Of a stretch of 64,000 nt of DNA, positions 50,788 through 60,260 are shown one piece after another. Numbering within the stretch: the stretch's first letter is position 1; each line of letters begins with the position of its first letter. The translations under genes were made by a program, and so were the position numbers. The notes below the pieces were generated by a model that searched no databases, was not told the DNA's origin, and was given only the letters and a program-made list of their open reading frames with translations. Origin of the DNA: Nocardiopsis sinuspersici (GTDB taxonomy: Bacteria > Actinomycetota > Actinomycetes > Streptosporangiales > Streptosporangiaceae); NCBI GenBank assembly GCA_008638415.1, contig VWVT01000016.1:62001-126000 (forward strand), in the 5' to 3' direction.

Positions 50788-51633
50788 TTACCGGGACCGC
50801 TGGCCGCTGCGGCCGACCGGAACCACCATCGGTCCCCCGGTGACCGGGTCCTCCACCACGACCGCCTCCAGGCCGAAGGCCTCGCGCAGCAGCTCGGGGG
50901 TGAGCACGTCGGCCGGGGCCCCGCTGGCCACCACCCGCCCCTCGCGCATGGTGATCATCGTGTCGGCGTAGCGGGCGGCGAGGTTGAGGTCGTGCAGCAC
51001 CATGACGATGGTGCGCCCGCTGTCCCGGTGCAGGTCGCGTACCAGGTCCAGGACGTCCACCTGGTGGACCAGGTCCAGGAAGGTGGTGGGCTCGTCCAGC
51101 AGCAGCAGGTCGGTCCCCTGGGCCAGGACCATGGATATCCACGCCCGCTGGCGCTGGCCGCCCGACAGCTCCTGCAGGGGGCTGTCGGCCAGCTCCAGCA
51201 GTCCGGTCCGCTCCAGGGCCTCGGAGACCGCGCGGTGGTCCTCACCCGACCACTGCCGGTACCAGCGCTGGGAGGGGTGGCGTCCCCGTGCGACCAGGTC
51301 GGCCACGGTCAGCCCGTCCGGCGCCACGGGCTGCTGGGGCAGTACGCCCAGCACCTCGGCGACCTCGCGGGTGGGCACACGGTGGATGTCGCGGCCGTCG
51401 AGCTCGACCAGGCCCGCCCGGGGCCTCATGAGCCGTCCCAGGGCGCGCAGCATGGTGGACTTGCCGCACCCGTTGGGGCCGATGACGCAGGTGACGGTGC
51501 CCTCGACGATGTCGGCGTCCAGGCCGTGCACGACGGTGTGGTCGTCGTAGGCCAGGGTGAGGCCGCGCGCGCTCAGCCGGACCGGGACGGCGGACCCGGG
51601 GGCGGTGTGCGCACGGATCTGTTGTGTGGTCAA
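50788..51633 (-). CDS. Ferric-siderophore ABC transporter ATP-binding protein
   Basis: This 281-aa ATPase of the FepC/FhuC type has a Walker A motif GPNGCGKST at 52-60, LSGGQ at 156-160, Walker B with Asp180-Glu181, and an H-loop VLHDLN. TTG 51633 overlaps the previous stop as TTGA with an AAAGG ribosome site. It is the last gene of the importer operon, driving siderophore-Fe uptake together with the two permeases and the divergent binding lipoprotein. Confidence 0.93.
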   Translation of the reverse strand: MTTQQIRAHTAPGSAVPVRLSARGLTLAYDDHTVVHGLDADIVEGTVTCVIGPNGCGKSTMLRALGRLMRPRAGLVELDGRDIHRVPTREVAEVLGVLPQQPVAPDGLTVADLVARGRHPSQRWYRQWSGEDHRAVSEALERTGLLELADSPLQELSGGQRQRAWISMVLAQGTDLLLLDEPTTFLDLVHQVDVLDLVRDLHRDSGRTIVMVLHDLNLAARYADTMITMREGRVVASGAPADVLTPELLREAFGLEAVVVEDPVTGGPMVVPVGRSGQRSR

Positions 51634-52736
51634 GCCTGTACCTTTCGATTGCCGCGGACGAGCAGGTAGATCAGGTAGAGGGCGCCCAGGCAGCCGGTGA
51701 CGATGCCGACCGGGAGCTGGACGCTGATCAGGTTGCGGGCGATCAGGTCGGCGGCGCAGGTCAGGGCGGCGCCGACGAGCGCGGAGAGCAGGACGGGCGG
51801 CCGGGGGGAGCGGGCCAGGCGCAGCGCGATCTGCGGGCAGGCCAGGGACACGAACAGGATCGGGCCGGCGGCCGAGGTGCCGAAGGCGGCCAGGAGCACG
51901 GCCAGCACCAGCGTGGTGGTGCGGGCGAGTTCCAGACGCACGCCCAGGCCGCGGACCACCTCGTCGCCGTAGGAGAGCACGTCCAGGGTGCGCGCGGCGC
52001 CCAGGGCCAGGGGCAGCAGCAGGACCAGGGCCACCGTGACGGGCAGCGCGTCCTGCCAGGTGCTCATGGACAGGCTGCCCGCGATCCAGGTCATGGCGCG
52101 GCCGGTGTCGCTGACGTCCCCCAGGGTGAGCATCCACAGGGTGAGGTTCATCAACACGGTGGACACGCCCACACCCACCAGCAGAAGGCGGAACCCGTCG
52201 ATGCCGCCGCGCCAGGCGAGCCCGTAGCACAGGGCTCCGGCGGCCAGGCCGCCGGTCAGTGCCAGGGCGGGCACGCCGATGGAGGCCAGGGGCCCGCTGA
52301 CGATGCCGTAGCTGCCGCCGAAGGCCATCACCGCGACCACGCCCGCGCTGGCGCCGTGGGTGACGCCCAGCAGGTCGGGGCTGGCCAGGGGGTTGCGCAT
52401 GATGGTCTGGGTGATGGCGCCCGCGGCGGCCAGCGCGGCTCCGGCGAGCATGCCCACCACCACGCGCGGCATGCGCACACGCCAGATGGTGAAGTAGTCG
52501 TCGTAGCTGGTGCCGACGATGTTGGCCCACACCCGGCCGGGCGGGATGAACACCGAGCCGACGGAGAGGTTGAGCGCCACCAGCACGAGCAGGGCCAGGA
52601 CGCCCAGCAGGCCGAGGACGACCATGCGGGGGCGCAGGGGGATCGAGACCGGGCCCAGGCGGAGGGCCCGGCCCCGGCGGGCCAGGCGGTCGTCGGCCCG
52701 CCGGCGGGCGTCGTCGGGGGCGAGGGTGGAGGTCAT
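51630..52736 (-). CDS. Ferric-siderophore ABC permease 2 (FecCD)
   Basis: This 368-aa FecCD-type permease has about nine hydrophobic helices and an Arg/Asp-rich cytoplasmic N-terminus. Conserved segments: RMPRVVVGMLAGAALAAAGAITQ, NPLASPDLLGVTHGAS and GVRLELARTTTLVLA. ATG 52736 overlaps the end of permease 1 by 4 bp. It forms the membrane channel with permease 1. Confidence 0.93.
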   Translation of the reverse strand: MTSTLAPDDARRRADDRLARRGRALRLGPVSIPLRPRMVVLGLLGVLALLVLVALNLSVGSVFIPPGRVWANIVGTSYDDYFTIWRVRMPRVVVGMLAGAALAAAGAITQTIMRNPLASPDLLGVTHGASAGVVAVMAFGGSYGIVSGPLASIGVPALALTGGLAAGALCYGLAWRGGIDGFRLLLVGVGVSTVLMNLTLWMLTLGDVSDTGRAMTWIAGSLSMSTWQDALPVTVALVLLLPLALGAARTLDVLSYGDEVVRGLGVRLELARTTTLVLAVLLAAFGTSAAGPILFVSLACPQIALRLARSPRPPVLLSALVGAALTCAADLIARNLISVQLPVGIVTGCLGALYLIYLLVRGNRKVQA

Positions 52737-53806
52737 AGGGCGAGCAGCCTCCGGCGGCGGACGATGTGGATGAAGAAGGGCGCGCCGAACACGGCCAGGA
52801 CCACGCCGACCTGGAGTTCGCCGGGCGGTGCGAGGAAGCGGCCCAGGACGTCGGCGGCCAGGAGCAGGGCCGCGCCCATCAGCGCCGAGTAGGGCAGCAG
52901 CCAGCGGTAGTCGGCGCCGACGATGCCGCGGGCCAGGTGGGGCACGATGAGCCCGACGAAGGCGATGGGCCCGCAGGCGGCCACGGTCACGCCCGTGAGC
53001 AGGGTGATGGCGAGCAGGCCGGTGGCGCGGGCGCGGCCGATCCGAAAGCCCAGTGCGCGTGCGGTGTCCTCGCCCAGGGCCAGCGCGTTGAGGGCGCGGG
53101 TGTTGGACAGGGCCAGGACCGTGCCCAGGGCGACCACGGGCAGCATGGGACCCAGGATCGCGGGGTCGCGGCCCACCAGGGAGCCCACCCGCCAGAACCG
53201 GAAGTCCTCCATCGTGGACTGGTCGAGCAGGACCAGCCCGGAGGTCAGGGAGTAGGCCATCCAGCTCACTGCGGTCCCGGCCAGGGCCAGGGTGATGGGT
53301 GTGGGGCCGCGTCCGGGGACCGAGCCGATGGCGTAGACCAGGACCACGGCCACGGCGGCGCCGGCGAAGGCGAACCAGGCCTGGGTGTACAGGGTGGTGA
53401 CGTCGAGGAGCATGATACCCAGCACCACGGCCAGGGCGGCTCCGAAGGTGACGCCGAGGATGCTGGGGTCGCCCAGGGGGTTGCGGGTGTGGCCCTGCAT
53501 GAGTGCGCCGCCCAGGCCGAGGCTGATCCCGGCGAGCACCCCGAGGGCGGTGCGCGGCAGCCGGATCTCGTTGACGATGATGTCGGCCTCGGCTCCCGCG
53601 GTGGAGGTCAGGGCCAGCCACACGGTGCCGGGGCTGAGGCCGCGGGCGCCGATGAGCACGCTGGCCAGGACGGCCAGGCACAGCAGCAGGAGCATCAGTC
53701 CCAGGCCCGAGATCCGGCGTGCCCGGCGGGCCGCGACCGCACCGCCCGCGGTGGTCGTCGGGGCCGACGCCGTGAGGGTCGGCGGCGGCCCGGTGGTCTC
53801 CTTCAC
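52733..53806 (-). CDS. Ferric-siderophore ABC permease 1 (FecCD)
   Basis: This 357-aa FecCD-type permease has RLPRTALGVLAGISLGLGGALMQ, NPLGDPSILGVTFGAA and VGLIVPHLARGIVG, the typical BtuCD-fold coupling regions. GTG 53806 with GGGGAGA upstream begins MKETTGPPPT. It is the first gene of the importer operon, 180 bp from the divergent binding-protein gene, with an iron box between. Confidence 0.93.
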   Translation of the reverse strand: MKETTGPPPTLTASAPTTTAGGAVAARRARRISGLGLMLLLLCLAVLASVLIGARGLSPGTVWLALTSTAGAEADIIVNEIRLPRTALGVLAGISLGLGGALMQGHTRNPLGDPSILGVTFGAALAVVLGIMLLDVTTLYTQAWFAFAGAAVAVVLVYAIGSVPGRGPTPITLALAGTAVSWMAYSLTSGLVLLDQSTMEDFRFWRVGSLVGRDPAILGPMLPVVALGTVLALSNTRALNALALGEDTARALGFRIGRARATGLLAITLLTGVTVAACGPIAFVGLIVPHLARGIVGADYRWLLPYSALMGAALLLAADVLGRFLAPPGELQVGVVLAVFGAPFFIHIVRRRRLLAL

Positions 53807-53837
53807 CCGGTCTCCCCATCATGACGAAGGCCAGGCC

Positions 53838-53864
53838 AACCTAACTTAGGTTTGCCTAGCCACA
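53838..53864. promoter_or_regulatory. Iron box controlling the importer and binding protein
   Basis: Overlapping half-sites ACCTAACTTAGGT and TTAGGTTTGCCTAGCC (53846-53864 matches the iron-box consensus at 15 of 19) lie in the divergent promoter. Predicts IdeR/DmdR repression in both directions. Confidence 0.75.
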
Positions 53865-53985
53865 CTTGAATGCTCTAAGTTTGCCACGTCTCGGACGAAG
53901 ACGACACATCCGACAACGATGTGTGTCTTTTTCGTGTCAACAGAACAGCTTTCCCCTGATCCCCTGAACCGACCGGGAGCTCCAC

Positions 53986-55005
53986 ATGACCACTCTCGCC
54001 CACCTGCGCCGCGCGGGCCTACCCCTGGCCGTCGCGGCCTCCCTGACCCTGCTGACCGCCTGCGGCGCGGGCGGCCCGGAGGAGGAGGCCTCCACCGGAT
54101 CCGGGGAGGAGGCCGCCGGGGGCTACCCGATCACCGTCGAGCACGCCATGGGCGAGACCGAGATCGCGGCCGCACCCGAGCGGGTGCTGCCGCTGGACTC
54201 CACCTACGTGGACGCCACCCTCGCCCTGGGCGGGAACGTGGTGGGCTTCACCCAGATCGCCGAGGGCCAGGACACCCTGCCCCCGTACCTGCTCGAAAGC
54301 GACTGGAACGTGGGCAGCGCCGAGGAGGCCGAGTCCGTGGGGCTGCTGTGGGAGGTCGATCCGGAGCTGGTGGCCCAGAGCCGGCCGGACCTGATCCTGT
54401 CCGCCGAGGTCCGCCACGGCGACGGCTACGACCAGCTCACCGAGGTCGCCCCCACCGTGATGTCGGAGACCACCGGCGCCACGTGGAAGGAGAACCTGCG
54501 CCTGACCGGCGAGGCGATGGGCATGGCCGAGGAGGCCGACCGCCTCGTGGCCGAGTACGAGGAGCGGGCCGCCGCCATCGGCGAGGAGATCGCCGCGTCC
54601 GCGGACGGGGACCTGCCCACCGTGTCGGTGGTGCGCTTCGCCGGTGACGCCGACGGCGTGCGCCTGTACAGCCGCAACTCCTACATCGGCGTGATCCTGG
54701 ACGACCTGGGCCTGCCCCCCAGCGAGGGCACCGCCACCGACACCGAGGAGATCGTGACCTACCACAGCCCGGAGCGGCTGATGGACCTGGAGGCCGACCA
54801 CATCCTGGTGTCCACCTACGACGACGGCGCCGGTGAGGTGGAGAAGGACAAGAAGCGCTACACCTCCAACCCGCTGTGGGGCGAGCTGGAGGGCACCAAG
54901 ACCGAGGTGAGCGACGCCTACTGGATCTCCGGCGTGGGCCTGATCGCCGCGCACGCCGTGCTGGACGACGTCGCCGAGATCTTCGAGGTCGACCCCCAGC
55001 GTTGA
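53986..55005 (+). CDS. Ferric-siderophore-binding lipoprotein
   Basis: This 339-aa lipoprotein has lipobox LLTAC with Cys26 and a class III (FepB/FhuD-like) binding fold joined by a long central helix. Conserved parts: PERVLPLDSTYVDATLALG, RPDLILSAE and YWISGVGLIAAHAVLDDVAEIF. ATG 53986 has GGGAG at 53974-53978. It captures the ferric siderophore and passes it to the divergent permeases. The biosynthetic genes follow directly. Confidence 0.93.
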   Translation: MTTLAHLRRAGLPLAVAASLTLLTACGAGGPEEEASTGSGEEAAGGYPITVEHAMGETEIAAAPERVLPLDSTYVDATLALGGNVVGFTQIAEGQDTLPPYLLESDWNVGSAEEAESVGLLWEVDPELVAQSRPDLILSAEVRHGDGYDQLTEVAPTVMSETTGATWKENLRLTGEAMGMAEEADRLVAEYEERAAAIGEEIAASADGDLPTVSVVRFAGDADGVRLYSRNSYIGVILDDLGLPPSEGTATDTEEIVTYHSPERLMDLEADHILVSTYDDGAGEVEKDKKRYTSNPLWGELEGTKTEVSDAYWISGVGLIAAHAVLDDVAEIFEVDPQR

Positions 55006-55104
55006 CGCGACCGGGACGGGGCCCGACCGGGTTCCGTCCCCGCCGCCTGCCGTGTGCCGCGCACACGGCGTGTCCGACCCACCACGCGCACGGAGGAACC
55101 CTCC

Positions 55105-56370
55105 ATGGAACCGCCCCGCTCCTTCGAGCACACCCCCGCCCTTCCCGCCGAACGGATCCCCGAGCGCGTGCGCCGGGCCGCCGTGGACCTGGCCGCCGGC
55201 ACCGGTTCGGGATACGTCTACGATCCGGCGCTGGCCGCCGACCGCGTCCGCACGCTGCGCAAGGCGCTGCCCTCGTGGGCCCGGGTCTACTTCGCGGTCA
55301 AGGCCAACGGCTTCGAGCCGGTGCTCGCCCACCTGGCCGAGGCGGTGGACGGGTTCGAGGCGGCCTCCCTGCGCGAGGCGCGCACCGCCCTGGCCGCGCT
55401 GCGCGTCCGGCGCGGGGAGAGCGGCGGACGGATCGCGGTGAGCGGTCCGGGCAAGACCCCCGAACTGCTGTCGGGCCTGGCCCGCCTGCGGGCCGAGCGG
55501 GGCGCGGACGTGGTGGTCAACGCCGAGAGCGAGCTGGAACTGCACCGCGTCTCGGCCGCGGCCCGCGAGGCCGGCACGGTGCTGCCGGTGGCCCTGCGCG
55601 TCAACCCCGAGCACGTACCGGTCAGCGGGGCGCTGGTGATGGGCGGCACCCCGGGCCCGTTCGGTGTCCCCGAGCCCCTGGCCGCCGACGCCGTGCGCAC
55701 GGCCCTGTCCCTGCCCGGGATCGACCTCGTGGGCTTCCACGTGCACGCGGTCAGCGGCAACACCGACGCCGCCGCGCACGCCGCCTACGTGCGCTGGTGT
55801 CTGGAGTGGTCACGGCGGACGGCGGACGCGCACGGGGTGGACCTGCGCCTGGTGGACGTGGGCGGCGGCCTGGGCGTGCCCTTCGAGGAGGACGAGGACG
55901 CCTTCGACCTGGAGGGGTTCGGCGCCGCCCTGGCGGAGCTGCCCGACCCGGGGGTGGAGGTGGTGCTGGAACCGGGACGCTGGATCGCGGCCCCCACCGG
56001 CTGGTACGCGGCGCGGGTGACGGACGTGAAGTCGGCCTACGGCGGCTGTTTCGCGGTGGTGCGGGGCGGGATCAACCACTTCCAGCTCCCCACGTCCTGG
56101 GAGATCCGCCACAACTTCGCGGTGCTGGAGGTCGGGGCGTGGCCCGACGGGGTGCCCCGGCCGCGGGCGGGCGGGGAGTCCGTGACGGTGTGCGGGGAGC
56201 TGTGCACCCCCGAGGACGTGCTGGCCAGGGACGTGCGTGTGGAGTCCCTGCGCGCCGGTGACGTTCTGGTCTTCCCCAACGCCGGTGCCTACGGGCACGA
56301 GTTCGCCATGCCCGCGTTCCTGGCGCACCCGGCGGCGCCCCGCCTAACCGTGGACAGCCGCGCGCCCTGA
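55105..56370 (+). CDS. Alanine-racemase-fold PLP decarboxylase (SbnH/AcsE-like)
   Basis: This 421-aa fold-type III PLP decarboxylase belongs to the diaminopimelate/ornithine decarboxylase group. The PLP lysine is Lys66 in FAVKANGF; GFHVHAVSGNTD, VDVGGGLGVPF and EPGRWIAAP line the cofactor site; and CGELCTPEDVLARD near the C-terminus holds the substrate-binding Cys and Asp. Relatives in NRPS-independent siderophore clusters (SbnH, AcsE) decarboxylate a citryl-amino-acid intermediate. ATG 55105 has CGGAGGAA. It is the first biosynthetic gene, just after the binding-protein gene. Confidence 0.88.
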   Translation: MEPPRSFEHTPALPAERIPERVRRAAVDLAAGTGSGYVYDPALAADRVRTLRKALPSWARVYFAVKANGFEPVLAHLAEAVDGFEAASLREARTALAALRVRRGESGGRIAVSGPGKTPELLSGLARLRAERGADVVVNAESELELHRVSAAAREAGTVLPVALRVNPEHVPVSGALVMGGTPGPFGVPEPLAADAVRTALSLPGIDLVGFHVHAVSGNTDAAAHAAYVRWCLEWSRRTADAHGVDLRLVDVGGGLGVPFEEDEDAFDLEGFGAALAELPDPGVEVVLEPGRWIAAPTGWYAARVTDVKSAYGGCFAVVRGGINHFQLPTSWEIRHNFAVLEVGAWPDGVPRPRAGGESVTVCGELCTPEDVLARDVRVESLRAGDVLVFPNAGAYGHEFAMPAFLAHPAAPRLTVDSRAP

Positions 56371-56418
56371 CCAGTCGTGTGTCCTGGGTCACTCCGGGCC
56401 CCGCATACCTTGACATAC

Positions 56419-56437
56419 TTAGGTAAGCCTGTCCTAA
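56419..56437. promoter_or_regulatory. Iron box upstream of the siderophore assembly genes
   Basis: TTAGGTAAGCCTGTCCTAA matches the iron-box consensus at 16 of 19 positions, 81 bp before the GNAT start. Predicts iron repression of the downstream operon. Confidence 0.85.
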
Positions 56438-56517
56438 TTTATGGCGACTCCGGTGTGCGCCCCCGCGCACATCCGGGGTCCGCCGCAGAGTGCCCGCGTC
56501 CCGACGAAGGAGCCCCC

Positions 56518-57129
56518 GTGCCCGTGCCGCCCTCCACCACCGCCACCACAACCGCGCCGACCGGTCCGGCCGGACCCGACACCGCATGGAGGGTCGACAA
56601 CCTCACCGGAGCCGACGTGCTGGCCGATCCCGCCCCCTGGACCGACGCCTACGAGACGGTCTACGCCGACGTCCTGCACCTGCCCGACCACAGCACCCCG
56701 CCCTTCGCCGAGCGCCTGGCCTTCAGCGCGAACCGCCCGGGCTTTCGGCTCACCGCCTGCTACGTGGGCGGCGAGCTGGCCGGATTCGCCTACGGCTACA
56801 CCCTGCCGCCGACCACCGGCTGGTGGGACGGGTTCGTCCCGCTCCCGGGCGTGGACGCCGAGGACGTCACCGCCGAGCGTCCGGGCCGGACCTTCGCCAT
56901 GTGCGAGGCGCTCGTCCACGTCCCCTTCCGCGGCAGCGGCATCGTGGAGCGCTCCATGCCCTTCTTTCTCAGCGGACGCGAGGAGGAGCGCGCCGCCGGA
57001 CTGGTGGCCGAGACCAACACCCACGCGCGGGACATCTTCCTGCGCAACGGCTGGCAGCACGTGGGCGACCTCGCGCCGCACCCGGGCTGGCGCGGGCACC
57101 ACTGCCTGCTCATGCCTCTGAACGGCTGA
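56518..57129 (+). CDS. GNAT acyltransferase in the siderophore cluster
   Basis: This 203-aa GNAT protein has a Thr/Pro-rich N-terminal tail of about 25 residues, then a GNAT domain with the CoA-binding VPFRGSGIVERSM and end strand DIFLRNGWQHVGD. Position beside an N-hydroxylase suggests it acylates an N-hydroxylated diamine to form a hydroxamate. GTG 56518 is supported by GAAGGAG at 56505-56511; the frame opens further upstream but without a ribosome site. Confidence 0.85.
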   Translation: MPVPPSTTATTTAPTGPAGPDTAWRVDNLTGADVLADPAPWTDAYETVYADVLHLPDHSTPPFAERLAFSANRPGFRLTACYVGGELAGFAYGYTLPPTTGWWDGFVPLPGVDAEDVTAERPGRTFAMCEALVHVPFRGSGIVERSMPFFLSGREEERAAGLVAETNTHARDIFLRNGWQHVGDLAPHPGWRGHHCLLMPLNG

Positions 57130-57131
57130 CC

Positions 57132-57204
57132 GGGCCCTCCTCTCCCTCCCCTCCCTCTTCTCCCCCCTGGTGGAGCCGACCTTCTCCCTCCGGTGGAGCC
57201 GACC
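57132..57204 (+). repeat. Polypyrimidine tract and short direct repeat
   Basis: A 35-nt C/T-only stretch begins at 57132, followed by two copies of GGTGGAGCCGACC at 57169-57181 and 57192-57204. They fill the gap between the GNAT and decarboxylase genes. Confidence 0.55.
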
Positions 57205-57324
57205 GGCCCGCCCTCCCCCCGTACCGCGAAGGCTCCTCCCCCGCCGGATCCCCCGGCCCGGCGCCCCTTCGCCCGACTCCGCGCGCGCCCACGACCGACC
57301 ACGGAAAACTGGAGCCCGACGCCC

Positions 57325-58917
57325 ATGCCCATCACTCCGAGTGTTGACTCAGTCGCCACCGGCACCGGGGCGCCCGGCCCCCTGGCCTGTCCCGTGCCCA
57401 CCAGCACGGCGACACCGCCGACCGACGGGCTCGCGGGAGCACCCGGCGGACCGGCCACGGTCGCGGCCCTGGTCGAGGCGGCCACCCGCGCCCTGGCCGG
57501 GGCCTGCGCCGAACGCAAGGGCCCCCTCCCGGCCCGGACCCCGCGCCAGGTCGCCGACGCGGTCCGCGAGGCGCTCGGCCCCCTCGACGGCGCCGCTCCC
57601 GCGGGCCCCGGACACACCATCGCCGCCGACGTCCTGACCCGGCTGACCCGTGCGCTCGCCGCCGGGGCCGCCGACCCCGCCCACCCCCGCTGCGCCGCAC
57701 ACCTGCACTGCCCGCCCCTGGCGGTGGCGGTGGCCGCCGACACCGTCGCCTCCGTCCTCAACCAGTCCCTGGACTCCTGGGACCAGGCACCCGCCGCCAC
57801 CGCCATGGAGACCCAGGTCGTCGCCGAACTCGCCGACCTCGTCGGCTACCGGGGCGAGCACGCGGGCGGGGTGGTCACCTCCGGCGGCACCGAGTCCAAC
57901 CTCACCGCCCTGCTCCTGGCCCGCGACCACGCGCTCACCGCCTCCCCCGGCCTCGACGCCAGCCGCCACGGCGTGGCCCGGGCCGCCGGCGGCGCGCGTC
58001 CCCGCATCCTGTGCGGGAAGGTCGCGCACTTCTCGGTGCAGCGCTCGGCCGCCCTGCTGGGGCTGGGCGAGGACGCCGTGGTCACCGTGGACGTCGACTC
58101 CCAGCACCGGATGCGCCCCGCCGCCCTGCGCGAGGCCCTGCTGCGCCTGCGCGCCGACGGGGACCTCCCGGTCGCCGTCGTGGCCACCGCCGGAACCACC
58201 GACCTGGGCGGCATCGACCCGCTGGGCGCCATCGCCCACATCGCCCGCGAGTTCGGCGTGTGGCTGCACGTGGACGCCGCCTACGGAGGCGGGCTGCTCT
58301 TCTCCCGCCGCCTGCGCGGACTGCTCGCCGGGCTGGAACGGGCCGACTCGGTCAGCATGGACCTGCACAAACTCGGCTGGCAGCCCGTGGCGGCCGGAAT
58401 CCTGCTCACCCGTGAGCGCGCGCTGTTCGCCCCGCTCTCGCGCTCGGTGGACTACCTCAACCCCACCGACGACGAGGAGGCCGGATACCCCAGCCTGCTC
58501 GGCTATTCCCTGCGCACCACCCGCCGGGCCGACGTGTTCAAGATCGCCGTCACCCTGCGCGCCCTGGGCACGGACGGCCTGGGCCGCCTGGTGGACCTGT
58601 GCCGCGACCTGGCCCTGCGCACCGCCGCCCACGTGGTCGGCGAGCCCCGCCTGGTACTGGCCGCCTCGCCCTCCCTGACCACCGTCGTGTTCCGCTACGA
58701 CGCCGGTGAGCACAGCGACACCGTCAACGCCCGGCTGCGCCGGCGCCTGCTGCGGGAGGGCCGGGCCGTGGTCGGACGCACCCAGATCGAGGACCGCGTG
58801 TGGCTCAAGCTCACCCTGCTCAACCCCGACACCACCCCGGACGACACCGCGTCCCTGCTCGCCGAGATCGTCGCCGCGGGCGACGCCGAGGCCGCCGCCC
58901 TGAAGGAGACCCGTTGA
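57325..58917 (+). CDS. Group II PLP decarboxylase (diaminobutyrate/lysine decarboxylase type)
   Basis: This 530-aa fold-type I decarboxylase is related to DesA and to diaminobutyrate decarboxylases. Substrate/cofactor motifs: GGTESN at 187-192, HVDAAYGGG at 315-323, and Lys349 in MDLHKLGW as the PLP base. It would supply the diamine (cadaverine or 1,3-diaminopropane) for hydroxylation. ATG 57325 has TGGAG 10 nt upstream. The stop overlaps the next TTG start. Confidence 0.9.
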   Translation: MPITPSVDSVATGTGAPGPLACPVPTSTATPPTDGLAGAPGGPATVAALVEAATRALAGACAERKGPLPARTPRQVADAVREALGPLDGAAPAGPGHTIAADVLTRLTRALAAGAADPAHPRCAAHLHCPPLAVAVAADTVASVLNQSLDSWDQAPAATAMETQVVAELADLVGYRGEHAGGVVTSGGTESNLTALLLARDHALTASPGLDASRHGVARAAGGARPRILCGKVAHFSVQRSAALLGLGEDAVVTVDVDSQHRMRPAALREALLRLRADGDLPVAVVATAGTTDLGGIDPLGAIAHIAREFGVWLHVDAAYGGGLLFSRRLRGLLAGLERADSVSMDLHKLGWQPVAAGILLTRERALFAPLSRSVDYLNPTDDEEAGYPSLLGYSLRTTRRADVFKIAVTLRALGTDGLGRLVDLCRDLALRTAAHVVGEPRLVLAASPSLTTVVFRYDAGEHSDTVNARLRRRLLREGRAVVGRTQIEDRVWLKLTLLNPDTTPDDTASLLAEIVAAGDAEAAALKETR

Positions 58918-60260
58918 CCTCCGCCCAGCCGACCACCGCCCCGCTCCCCCGCCCCGGCGACGACCGCGTGCACGACCTGGTGGGCGTGGGCCTGGGCCCG
59001 TTCAACCTGGCCCTGGCCGCGCTCGCCGACGCACTCCCCGGCCTCAGCGCGCGCTTCCTGGAGGCGCGCCCCTCCTTCTCCTGGCACCCCGGCCTGCTGC
59101 TGGAGGGCGCACGCCTACAGGTGCCCTTCCTCGCCGACCTGGTCAGCCTGGTGGACCCCACCAGCCGGTGGTCGTTCCTGTCCTACCTGCGTGAACACGA
59201 CCGGCTCTTCCCCTTCTACTTCTCCGAGCACTTCCACGTGCCCCGCCGCGAGTACGACGACTACTGCCGCTGGGTCGCCCACCAGCTTTCCTCGTGCCGC
59301 TTCGACGCACGCGCCACCGCCGTGCACCACCACGAGGGCGTGTTCACCGTGGAGTACGCCGACGCCCGGGGCACGCACTCCACCGTGCGCGGACGCGCGC
59401 TGGTGCTGGGCATCGGCACCGAGCCGGTCCTGCCCGAACCGCTGGCCGACCTGGCGGGCGACCGGGTCTTCCACGCCGCCGACTACCTGGACCGCGCCCC
59501 CGGCCTGGCCGGCCTGGGCGACGTGACCGTGCTGGGCTCGGGACAGTCCGGCGCCGAGGTCTTCCTGGACTTGCTGCGCTCCCCGCGGCACCGCGACACA
59601 CAGGTGAACTGGCTGACCCGCTCCCCGGCGTTCGCGCCGATGGAGTACTCCAAGCTGGGGCTGGAGCACTTCACCCCGGACTACACCCGCTACTTCCACG
59701 CCCTTCCCCAGCACGTGAAGGACCGGGTGGTGCCCGAGCAGTGGCAGTTGTACAAGGGCATCAGCGGCGACACCATCGCCGAGATCCACGACGTGCTCTA
59801 CGAACGCGGTATCGCCGGGGCGCCGGTGGGCGCCTCCCTGCGGGCGCAGTGCGAGCTGGTGGACGCGCGCGCCGACGGTGAGGGGTTCGCCCTGGTCTTC
59901 CACCACCGCGAGCAGGACCGGGACTTCACCGTGCGCACCGACGCGGTCGTCGCCGCCTCCGGCTACGCCCAGCGCAGCCCGGACTTCCTGGCGCCGGTGG
60001 CCAAACTGCTGCGGACCGACGACCGGGGACGGCCGGTGGTCGGCCCGGACATGCGCCTGGCCGCGGAACCGGAGCTGGCCGCGCCCGTCCACGTGCAGAA
60101 CGCCGAGATGCACACGCACGGCGTCGGCGCCCCCGACCTGGGCCTGGGCGCCTGGCGGGCGGCCACCATCCTCAACAGCCTGACCGGACGCACCGCCTAC
60201 CGCCTGCCCGGGCGGACGGCGTTCACGTCCTTCGGGGCCCCGGCCGGGGAGGGGCGGTGA
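58914..60260 (+). CDS. Lysine/ornithine N-monooxygenase (SidA/IucD family)
   Basis: This 448-aa flavin monooxygenase has an FAD motif GVGLGPFNLALA at 24-35 and NADPH motif VLGSGQSGAEVFLDLL near 205. The C-terminal Asn/His motif (HVQNAEMHTHGVGAPDLGLGAWRAA) is typical of SidA/IucD. It hydroxylates the amine nitrogen of the diamine. The TTG start overlaps the previous stop as TTGA, with an AAGGAGA ribosome site. Confidence 0.93.
   Translation: MTSAQPTTAPLPRPGDDRVHDLVGVGLGPFNLALAALADALPGLSARFLEARPSFSWHPGLLLEGARLQVPFLADLVSLVDPTSRWSFLSYLREHDRLFPFYFSEHFHVPRREYDDYCRWVAHQLSSCRFDARATAVHHHEGVFTVEYADARGTHSTVRGRALVLGIGTEPVLPEPLADLAGDRVFHAADYLDRAPGLAGLGDVTVLGSGQSGAEVFLDLLRSPRHRDTQVNWLTRSPAFAPMEYSKLGLEHFTPDYTRYFHALPQHVKDRVVPEQWQLYKGISGDTIAEIHDVLYERGIAGAPVGASLRAQCELVDARADGEGFALVFHHREQDRDFTVRTDAVVAASGYAQRSPDFLAPVAKLLRTDDRGRPVVGPDMRLAAEPELAAPVHVQNAEMHTHGVGAPDLGLGAWRAATILNSLTGRTAYRLPGRTAFTSFGAPAGEGR

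Noticed and set aside
50788..52530. Apparent fusion of the ABC ATPase with a longer upstream frame
   Set aside because: The extension is out of frame with the permease and the ATPase has a good TTG start coupled to the permease stop.
57132..57204. Possible small CDS in the polypyrimidine gap
   Set aside because: No start with a ribosome site; frames are Pro/Ser repeats from C/T runs.
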